Of a DNA stretch of 50,101 bases, positions 24,712 to 31,443 are shown in pieces; positions within the stretch are counted from its first letter, which is position 1, and every line of letters begins with the position of its first letter. Position numbers and translations under genes: made by a program. The notes under the pieces were generated by a model. That model had not been told where the DNA came from. It did not search any database and saw only the letters and a program-made list of their open reading frames with translations. Origin of the DNA: Acidobacteriota bacterium (lineage in GTDB: Bacteria; Acidobacteriota; Thermoanaerobaculia; Multivoradales; Multivoraceae); assembly GCA_011523565.1 (NCBI GenBank), contig WTGL01000173.1:1-50101 (forward strand), given 5' to 3'.

Positions 24712-25548
24712 ATGCCGGAACCGGGCCTTGCAGATCTCATCGGTCTGGAGACCGAGCCGCGGTCCGTCGCCTACGGCTGGAAGGACGTCGTTCTCTACGC
24801 CCTTGGCGTGGGCGTGCCGGTCGAGGACCTGGGGTTTCTCTACGAGCGATCCTCGGGCGGCCTTCAGGTGCTGCCGAGCTACTGCGTGATCCCCGAGTAC
24901 GAGGCGATGAGCGATCTGGAAGGACGGTTCGATCAGACGCGGATGCTGCACGGCGAGCAACTGATCCGCACGTTCCGTCCGATTCCGCCCGAGGGTCCGC
25001 TGGTCGTGAACGCAAGGGTCGTCAACATCTTCGACAAGGGCAAGGCGGCGGTCATCCACACGAGCGCGACCGGCGCGACGGTGGAGGGCGAGAAGGTCTT
25101 CGAGACCCTCAAGGTCGGCTTCTACCGGGGCGGCGGCGGATTCGGCGGCGACCCTGGTCCGAAGGCCGAAGTCCTGGATCCGCCCGCGGGCGAGCGGCCC
25201 GATCTCGACATCACGTACACGATCCCCACAGGGCAGGCGGCTCTGTACCGCTTGAGCGGCGACTACAACCCGCTCCACATCGATCCGGAGTTCGCCAGGA
25301 CGGCCGGGTTCGACCGGCCGATCCTCCATGGTCTGTGCACCTACGGTTTCGCCGTGCGGGCGATCGTCGAGGGGCTCTGCGACGGCGACGTGGGGCGTTT
25401 CCGCGAGTTCAAGGCGCGCTTCTCGGACGTGGTGTTTCCGGGCGAGGAACTCACCACCCGGGGTTGGAAGGAGAACGGCCGCACCCTGATTCAGGTTTCG
25501 ACTCCCCGGGGAGTCGTCATCAGCAACGCCTACGCCGTCACCGACTGA
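24712..25548 (+). CDS. Hydratase-2 (MFE-2 type) double hot-dog enoyl-CoA hydratase
   Basis: 278 residues from ATG 24712, chosen because GGAGGA stands at 24702-24707 and because the paralogue next door begins in the same way (MP..P..LADI). The C-terminal hot-dog has an intact hydratase-2 motif, LSGDYNPLHIDPEFA with Asp184 and His189, then FDRPILHGLCTYGF. The N-terminal half is a second, non-catalytic hot-dog that holds the acyl chain, as in eukaryotic MFE-2. It turns trans-2-enoyl-CoA into (3R)-hydroxyacyl-CoA, the substrate of an MFE-2-like SDR such as that at 9022-9870. The gene opens a five-gene operon; its stop overlaps the next ATG by one base (TGATG). Confidence 0.87.
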   Translation: MPEPGLADLIGLETEPRSVAYGWKDVVLYALGVGVPVEDLGFLYERSSGGLQVLPSYCVIPEYEAMSDLEGRFDQTRMLHGEQLIRTFRPIPPEGPLVVNARVVNIFDKGKAAVIHTSATGATVEGEKVFETLKVGFYRGGGGFGGDPGPKAEVLDPPAGERPDLDITYTIPTGQAALYRLSGDYNPLHIDPEFARTAGFDRPILHGLCTYGFAVRAIVEGLCDGDVGRFREFKARFSDVVFPGEELTTRGWKENGRTLIQVSTPRGVVISNAYAVTD

Positions 25549-26399
25549 TGCCGGCGAGGCCTCCCAAGGCCAATCTCGCCGACATCGGGCGCCGGGCCGG
25601 CCCCGAGGTGTTCGCCTACGACCAGCGCGATGTCGGTCTCTACGCCCTGAGCGTGGGCGCGGGTGTGGAGGATCTCGGCCTCTTCGCCGGGGGTGGGGAC
25701 GGAGGGATGCGGGTCCTGCCGACCTTCTGCCTGGTCGCCATGCACTCGCTGAGCCCGCACTTCGAGGACCTGGTGCGCGACTACCATCGCGTCGAGGCCG
25801 GCGAGCACCTGCGCATGGAGCGTCCACTGCCGGCAGCGGGCCGCCTGCACGTGTCCGCGGAGGTGACCGACATCTGGGACAAGGGCTCGCTCGCGATCAT
25901 GAGGACCCGGGTCGAGGGCCGCTCCGACGACGGGGATCGGATCTTCGAGCTGACCGCCAGCTCCGCGATGCTGGGATCGGGAGGATTCGGCGGCGATCCG
26001 GGGCCTCCGTCGCCGGCGAAGCGTCGAGCGCCCGATCGTCCACCGGATCTCCGCTGGTCGACGACGATTCCGGAGACCCAGGCGATTCTCTACCAGCTCA
26101 ACGGCGTCACCGATCCGATCCACCTCGAGGGGGAGTTCGCGCGCAGCCGTGGATTCGAGCGGCCCATCCTGCAGGGGCCGGCGACTCTCGGCTTCGCGGC
26201 GGTCGCTCTTGTTCGCGAGTTCTGCGGGGGCAACCCGGAGCGGCTGACGGAGATCGAGGTCCGGTTCTCGGCGCCGGTCGTGCCCGGCGACGGGCTGACC
26301 GTCGACGCCTGGCAGGTCGGCGGCGGGGAAGTGCTGTTCTCCGCCTCGACCGGGGAATTGCCGGTGCTCACCCAGGGCCGGGCGGTGATCGATGGCTGA
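25548..26399 (+). CDS. Hydratase-2 paralogue with altered catalytic motif
   Basis: 283 residues from ATG 25548. It is a paralogue of the preceding protein along its full length (AYDQRDVGLYALSVGAG against AYGWKDVVLYALGVGVP; GFERPILQGPATLGF against GFDRPILHGLCTYGF). The hydratase-2 motif is damaged: GVTDPIHLEGEFA has Val187 in place of the catalytic Asp, Asp for Asn, and HLEG for HIDP, while His192 is kept. Water addition by the normal mechanism is unlikely. It may form a heterodimer with the active paralogue, bind a special acyl-CoA or catalyse another step. The 1-base TGATG overlap upstream and the 8-base overlap with the following ligase suggest fixed stoichiometry. ChsH1/ChsH2-type hetero-hydratases offer a precedent for split pairs. 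Confidence 0.85.
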   Translation: MPARPPKANLADIGRRAGPEVFAYDQRDVGLYALSVGAGVEDLGLFAGGGDGGMRVLPTFCLVAMHSLSPHFEDLVRDYHRVEAGEHLRMERPLPAAGRLHVSAEVTDIWDKGSLAIMRTRVEGRSDDGDRIFELTASSAMLGSGGFGGDPGPPSPAKRRAPDRPPDLRWSTTIPETQAILYQLNGVTDPIHLEGEFARSRGFERPILQGPATLGFAAVALVREFCGGNPERLTEIEVRFSAPVVPGDGLTVDAWQVGGGEVLFSASTGELPVLTQGRAVIDG

Positions 26400-28149
26400 T
26401 CGGCCGGCCGAAGCGGCGCGCCTCGAGGCCGAACTCGGCCGCGACGGCGAGCTCGTCCTCGACCGGCTCGAGGAATGGGCGGTCAGCCGGGGCGAGCGGA
26501 CCTTCATCTACTACGGCGAGGAGGACCGCACGGTCTCGTTCGCCGAGATGGAGCGCCTGTGCTCGAACATCGCCGCCGGCCTGCGCGGGCTCGGTGTCGG
26601 CGCGGGTGACCGGGTCGCCTTGTTCCTGACCAATCCCCTGGTCGCCACTCTGTCGATGTTCTCCCTGTGGCGCGTCGGCGCCGTCTACTGTCCGATCAAC
26701 TACAGCCTGACGGGGAGCCTGCTCGGCCATCAACTGCGCGACTTGGAGCCCCGGCTCGTGATCGCTGAGGAGAGTCTGCTGCCACGGTTGGCGTCGGCTG
26801 CCGACGTCCTGGCTGAGCCGGACCTGGTTGTGCATCGACCGGCCCGGGACGACCACGATTTCGACCCGGCCCTTTCCGGCGCGACGGCCGAGCACTGCCG
26901 AACAGTCGGTTCCTTCGCCGACCTCCTCGCGGGTGGCGCCGACGGCTCGCGCGCACCGCAGCAGCCGGCCGATCTGGCGAACATCCTCTACACCTCGGGC
27001 ACGACGGGGCCGAGCAAGGGCGTGCTGCAGTCCCATCGCTGGATGAACCAGTTCAGCTACGCCCCGCGGCGCCTGATCGACCGCGACGACGTGGTCTACA
27101 ACGATCTGCCGCTCTACCACGCCGCGGGCGCGATCAGCAATGTCGTACGCGCCGCCTGGGTCGGGTGCGAGGTGGCGATGTGGGACCGTTTCAGCGCCGG
27201 CGACTACTGGCGGCGGATCGCCCGCCGGGGCGCCACGACGGCGATTCTGATCGACGTCATGATCTCCAGGCTGGTAGCCGCGCCCCGGAAGGCGGACGAT
27301 GCGCGGAACACCCTCCACTGCGTCAACCTGACGCCGCTCCCGGAGAAACACCACGAGCTGGCCCGCCGCTTCGGCCTGGACATCTGCGCGACCGCCTACG
27401 GTCAGACGGAGACGGGGCTCGGCGCCCTCGCCCTGATCGATCAGTTCCCGGACGGCGGTGGAACGCCACCGGAGCTCTATCGCGGCCGTCCCAGGGAAGA
27501 GATGCTCGAGTTCGCGCGCCGCTCGGGATACCCGGTCTTCCGGGGCGACCGCGAGATCCGCAAGGGTCTGATGGGCGCCCCCAGCGTGTTCGTCGAAGCC
27601 GCGATCCTCGGCCCCGACGACGAGGTGCTGCCGCCGGAGCGGTATGGTCAGCTCGCGTTCCGGGAGCGGCTGCCCGACCTGTTCACCGCGGGCTACTGGG
27701 GCCGGCCGGAAGCCACCGCCGAACTCCTCGCGAACGGCTGGCTCCACACGGGTGACGCCGCGGTCATGGACGACGACGGGCTGCTCTACTTCGCCGACCG
27801 CATGGGGAACTTCATCCGTTCGAAGGGTGAGAACATCTCGTCGTACGAGGTGGAGGAATTGGTCGGCGAACATCCCGACGTCCGCCTCTGCGCCGCCGTG
27901 GGCGTGCCGGCCAGCGAGGGTGACGAGGAAGAGGTGGCGGTGTTCGCGGTGTTGAGGTCAGCGGCCGAGGTCGGTGCCGCTGACCTCGAAGATTGGCTGC
28001 ACCGGAACCTGCCACGGCACATGCGCCCCGGTCATGTCCGGCTGCTGGACGACCTGCCCCGAACCCCGACCAACAAGGTCCAGAAGTTCCGGCTGCGAGA
28101 CTCGCTCCTGGCCGAACTCGGAACGCGGCCGGGCGGACCGGGGCGATGA
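26392..28149 (+). CDS. AMP-dependent acyl-CoA synthetase/ligase (2), CaiC-like
   Basis: 585 residues, overlapping the previous gene by eight bases. ANL family motifs: YTSGTTGPSKGVLQSH (P-loop), AYGQTETGLG, GWLHTGDAAVMDDDGL, RMGNFIRSKGENISSYEVEE and the end PTNKVQKFRLRD with the catalytic Lys. The start region and RSKGENISSYEVE resemble crotonobetaine/carnitine-CoA ligase (CaiC) and related short or polar acid ligases rather than long-chain FadD. It would make the acyl-CoA used by the two upstream hydratase-2 proteins after dehydrogenation. Its stop overlaps the start of the next sulfatase gene (ATGA), so ligase and secreted sulfatase are translationally linked. Confidence 0.88.
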   Translation: MADRPAEAARLEAELGRDGELVLDRLEEWAVSRGERTFIYYGEEDRTVSFAEMERLCSNIAAGLRGLGVGAGDRVALFLTNPLVATLSMFSLWRVGAVYCPINYSLTGSLLGHQLRDLEPRLVIAEESLLPRLASAADVLAEPDLVVHRPARDDHDFDPALSGATAEHCRTVGSFADLLAGGADGSRAPQQPADLANILYTSGTTGPSKGVLQSHRWMNQFSYAPRRLIDRDDVVYNDLPLYHAAGAISNVVRAAWVGCEVAMWDRFSAGDYWRRIARRGATTAILIDVMISRLVAAPRKADDARNTLHCVNLTPLPEKHHELARRFGLDICATAYGQTETGLGALALIDQFPDGGGTPPELYRGRPREEMLEFARRSGYPVFRGDREIRKGLMGAPSVFVEAAILGPDDEVLPPERYGQLAFRERLPDLFTAGYWGRPEATAELLANGWLHTGDAAVMDDDGLLYFADRMGNFIRSKGENISSYEVEELVGEHPDVRLCAAVGVPASEGDEEEVAVFAVLRSAAEVGAADLEDWLHRNLPRHMRPGHVRLLDDLPRTPTNKVQKFRLRDSLLAELGTRPGGPGR

Positions 28150-29621
28150 AGGGCGCGGCTTCCGGCATCGGGCTGCTGTCCCTGGCGGTTCTGCTTCCGG
28201 CCTGCGAGCGACAGGAAGGAGCGCCGCCGCCGGCGGATCCCCTGCCGCCGCCCAACGTCGTCGTCATCCTCGCCGACGATCTCGGCTATGGCGACGTCTG
28301 TTCCTACGGTTGCGAGAACGGGCGCACGCCCCATCTGGACGCGCTGGCGGCCGCGGGCATTCGTTTCACCGACGGCTACGTCAGCGCTCCGCTGTGCAGC
28401 CCGACGCGAGCCGGTCTGCTCACCGGTCGCTACCAGCAGCGTTTCGGCCACGAGTTCGGCGCCGGCTCCATGCAACGGGTCGAAGACGCGGGACTGGGTA
28501 CGCCGACTTCCGAGATCATGTTGCCGGAGCTGTTGAAGGGCGCCGGCTACGCCACCGGCATGGTGGGGAAGTGGCACCTCGGCTCGCAGCCGCGGTTTCA
28601 GCCGCAGCAGCGCGGCTTCGACGAGTTCTTCGGTTTTCTGCACGGTGGCAACCTCTACATGGACCCCGCGGATCAACCGGGAGTCAGGACGGTCCCCTCG
28701 GCGTCGATCGCCGGTGGCCGCGGACCCCACGAGTTTCGGCATCGACCCGGGATCAACCCCATTCAACGCGGCAGCGAGGCGGTCCACGAGTCGGAGTACC
28801 TGACCGACGCCTTCACCCGGGAGGCGGTCGACTTCATCGACCGCCATCGGGGTCGGCCCTTCTTCCTATACGTCGCGTACAACGCCCCGCACACGCCCCT
28901 GCAGGTGACGGATGAGTACTACGATCGCTTCCCCGACGTCGGCGACGAGCGCAGGCGCATCTTCGCGGCCATGGTCGCGGCCCTCGACGACGGAGTCGGC
29001 GAGATCATGGCCAGGCTCCGCTCGACAGGGGTGGAGGAACGCACCCTGGTGCTCTTCCTGTCGGACAACGGCTGCGCCACCTACGTGGAGGCCTGTTCCA
29101 ACGATCCGCTTCTGGGCGGCAAGCTGCTGCACTTCGAGGGCGGCGTGCGCGTGCCGTTACTGGCTTCGTGGTCAGGCCGGATCGAGGCCGGAAGAGTCGA
29201 GTCGACGCCGGTGAGTTCTCTCGATGTCCTGCCCACGGTGCTCGGACTGGCGGGCGTTTCGCCGCCGGCCGACCTGACGGTGGATGGCGTCGACCTGACA
29301 CCCCTGCTGATCGACGGCGAGCCGCCTCCGGCGAGGCCGCTGTTCTGGCGCAATGCCGAGAACTTCGCGGTGCGAAGTGGTCCATGGAAGCTGGTGAGTG
29401 TCAACGAGCGCCACCTCTTCCTCTTCGATCTCCGGGCTTCACCGGGCGAGGTCGAGGATCTCTCCCGCCTCGAACCGGCGCGGGTCGAAGCGCTCCTTGA
29501 GCTCTACCGAGGCTGGGAGGCGGAGATGAGCAAACCCTTATGGACCCCGGTCAACAGGGGGCCGATCGACGTCTTCCTCCCATGGCTGGGCGTGACGGAG
29601 ACCTTCGATGCGACCGTCTGA
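28146..29621 (+). CDS. Type I sulfatase (arylsulfatase family), lipoprotein
   Basis: 491 residues from ATG 28146, inside an ATGA overlap with the CoA ligase. The signal ends in the lipobox LLPAC, so this is a Sec-exported lipoprotein, unlike the Tat-type sulfatase at 19007. Core motifs: VVVILADDLGYGDV with the metal Asp pair, the formylglycine site Cys84 in LCSPTRAG (C-x-P-x-R, complete with the following GLLTGRY), GKWHLG and LFLSDNGCATY. It hydrolyses sulfate esters in the periplasm or on the cell surface. Membership in an operon with CoA ligase and hydratases suggests that the desulfated product is a carboxylic acid taken into beta-oxidation, which is inference. Confidence 0.92.
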   Translation: MKGAASGIGLLSLAVLLPACERQEGAPPPADPLPPPNVVVILADDLGYGDVCSYGCENGRTPHLDALAAAGIRFTDGYVSAPLCSPTRAGLLTGRYQQRFGHEFGAGSMQRVEDAGLGTPTSEIMLPELLKGAGYATGMVGKWHLGSQPRFQPQQRGFDEFFGFLHGGNLYMDPADQPGVRTVPSASIAGGRGPHEFRHRPGINPIQRGSEAVHESEYLTDAFTREAVDFIDRHRGRPFFLYVAYNAPHTPLQVTDEYYDRFPDVGDERRRIFAAMVAALDDGVGEIMARLRSTGVEERTLVLFLSDNGCATYVEACSNDPLLGGKLLHFEGGVRVPLLASWSGRIEAGRVESTPVSSLDVLPTVLGLAGVSPPADLTVDGVDLTPLLIDGEPPPARPLFWRNAENFAVRSGPWKLVSVNERHLFLFDLRASPGEVEDLSRLEPARVEALLELYRGWEAEMSKPLWTPVNRGPIDVFLPWLGVTETFDATV

Positions 29622-29633
29622 ACTCGGGTGAAC

Positions 29634-30590
29634 ATGACCGTCCTGCGCGAGGTCACGACCGGTCTGGACTTCCCCGAGGGCCCGATCGCGATGGACGACG
29701 GCAGCGTCATCGTCGTGGAGATCGCGGGCGGCAACCTCAAGCGCGTCAAGCCGGACGGCCGCCACCAGGTCCTGGCCCGCTGCGGCGGCGGGCCGAACGG
29801 TGCCGCCTTCGGGCCCGACGGCAGGGTCTACATCTGCAACAACGGCGGTTTCGACTACCAGCGCCTGGAGGTCGGGCCGCTGCCGCTCGCCGGCTTCCCG
29901 GGCGGAGAGCTGCACGTCCCGGGGCTCCAGCATCCGGACTACATCGGCGGCCGGATCCAGCGGGCGGACATCCACACCGGCCGGGTCGAGGATCTCTACA
30001 CGGAGTGCGACGGCAGGCCCCTGCGGGCACCGAACGACATCGTCTTCGACGACTGCGGCGGCTTCTGGTTCACCGATCACGGCCAGACCCGTGAGCGGGA
30101 CCGCGACCGCACCGGCGTCTTCTACGCCAGGGCGGACGGCTCCCTGATCGAAGAGGTCATCTTTCCGCTTGACGGGCCGAACGGCATCGGACTCTCGCCT
30201 GGCGGCGGCCTCCTCTACGTGGCCGAGACGTATCCGACGCGCCTGTGGAGCTGGCCGATTCCGTTGCCGGGGACCGTCGTCCAGGACACGACGGTGCTGC
30301 CCATCAGCGGCCGTCTGGTGGTCGACCCGCCGGGTCTCGGGTTGTGGGACTCCCTGGCGGTCGAGGCGGGCGGCAACATCTGCATCGGCACCCTGATCAC
30401 CGGCTGCATCACCGTCGTCTCGCCCGAGGGCGAGATCGTTGAACGGGTGTCCGCTCCCGATCCCCTGACCACGAACATCTGCTTCGGCGGAGCGGACCTC
30501 AAGACCGCCTACATCACGTTGTCGGGGATCGGCGCCCTGGTCGCGGCCGACTGGCCGCGGCCGGGTTTGCGGCTGAACTATCAGCAGTAA
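29634..30590 (+). CDS. SMP-30/gluconolactonase-like propeller protein
   Basis: 318 residues from ATG 29634; a GTG at 29628 in the same frame is an alternative start. The six-bladed propeller of the SMP-30/gluconolactonase/LRE family is shown by LDFPEGPIAMDDGSVI (first metal Glu), GGGPNGAAFGPDGRVY, RAPNDIVFDDCGGFWFTD (metal Asn), GPNGIGLSPGG and YVAETYPTRLW. No signal peptide is visible, so it is likely cytoplasmic. Family members hydrolyse lactones with one divalent cation. It ends the plus-strand operon, 12 bases after the sulfatase, and could open a lactone formed in the same pathway. It is convergent with the crotonase gene. Confidence 0.87.
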   Translation: MTVLREVTTGLDFPEGPIAMDDGSVIVVEIAGGNLKRVKPDGRHQVLARCGGGPNGAAFGPDGRVYICNNGGFDYQRLEVGPLPLAGFPGGELHVPGLQHPDYIGGRIQRADIHTGRVEDLYTECDGRPLRAPNDIVFDDCGGFWFTDHGQTRERDRDRTGVFYARADGSLIEEVIFPLDGPNGIGLSPGGGLLYVAETYPTRLWSWPIPLPGTVVQDTTVLPISGRLVVDPPGLGLWDSLAVEAGGNICIGTLITGCITVVSPEGEIVERVSAPDPLTTNICFGGADLKTAYITLSGIGALVAADWPRPGLRLNYQQ

Positions 30591-30611
30591 GGGCGCAGCC
30601 TCCTAGCGCCC
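30591..30611. terminator. Possible bidirectional hairpin between convergent genes
   Basis: GGGCGC, a nine-base loop and GCGCCC form a 6-bp inverted repeat in the 12-base gap and the first codons beyond it, between the stops of the SMP-30-like and crotonase genes. There is no clear U-tract on either strand. A weak terminator or 3' end-protecting hairpin is possible. Confidence 0.3.
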
Positions 30612-31412
30612 CGTGAACACGGGCTCCCGCCTCTCCACGAAGGACCGGACGCCCTCCTCGCCGTCCTCGCTCGCCTCGCAGACGCTCTGGGCGAAGGCCT
30701 CATAGGCGGTCAGGCTCTCCATGCTGTCGCCTTCGAAGGTGCGGTAGGCCATCTTCTTCATGAACTCGATCGCGAGCGAGGGGCCGCTGGCGATGCTCCG
30801 GGCGATCTCCATGCAGGCCGGCATCAGGTCGTCGTGGGGAACGACCCGGTTCGCCAGACCGAGCTCCACTGCCCGCTGCGCGTCGATGATCTCGCCGGAG
30901 TACATGAACTCGAGCGCCTGCGCCAGGCCCATGATCTTGACCAGCATGTAGACGCCGCCGTTGTCGGGAACCCGGCCCCGCTTGACGAACAGGGCGCCGA
31001 ACTTCGCACGGTCCGAGGCGATCCGGAAGTCCGCCATGAGCCCGGCCGAGAACGCCCCGCCCAGCATGTGCCCGTTGACGGCGGCGATGATCGGCTTGCG
31101 GCAGCGCCAGAGGGCGTACTGCAGGCGCCCGCCGAGAGACAGCGGCAGGAGCCGGGTGCCGCGGGGAAACTCGGGGCCGTAGGGCGCCGCGCCGGCCAGC
31201 TTCGGGTCCGAGAAGTCACGCCCGACCGACCAGCCCCGCCCGGCCCCGGTCCAGATGGCGCACTTGATGTCATCGTCGCGCTCGATCTCCTCGAAGGCCG
31301 CGATCAGCGAGTCCATCATGTCCATGGACTGGGCGTTGAGCTTTTCCGGCCGGTTCATGGTCAGAGTGACCACTCCGCCGTCGCGCTCCCAGGTGACGTC
31401 CTTGAGTTGCAT
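30603..31412 (-). CDS. Crotonase (enoyl-CoA hydratase/isomerase) family protein
   Basis: 269 residues from ATG 31412, which has AAAGGAG seven to nine bases upstream. Crotonase fold motifs: LTMNRPEKLNAQSM, the oxyanion-hole AAVNGHMLGGAFSAGLMADFRIAS and the following FGALFVKRGRVPDNGG. The two catalytic Glu residues of true hydratases are missing (GGAFSAG in place of GGCELA; no Glu before the VKRG segment). The Asp in VPDNGG is placed as in PaaG-type isomerases. An isomerase, or another crotonase reaction such as dehalogenation, is thus more likely than hydration. It follows the fourth DUF3604 gene by 31 bases on the same strand. Confidence 0.87.
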   Translation of the reverse strand: MQLKDVTWERDGGVVTLTMNRPEKLNAQSMDMMDSLIAAFEEIERDDDIKCAIWTGAGRGWSVGRDFSDPKLAGAAPYGPEFPRGTRLLPLSLGGRLQYALWRCRKPIIAAVNGHMLGGAFSAGLMADFRIASDRAKFGALFVKRGRVPDNGGVYMLVKIMGLAQALEFMYSGEIIDAQRAVELGLANRVVPHDDLMPACMEIARSIASGPSLAIEFMKKMAYRTFEGDSMESLTAYEAFAQSVCEASEDGEEGVRSFVERREPVFTGR

Positions 31413-31443
31413 GGCCGCTCCTTTCCCTGCTGTGCTGCGCCGT

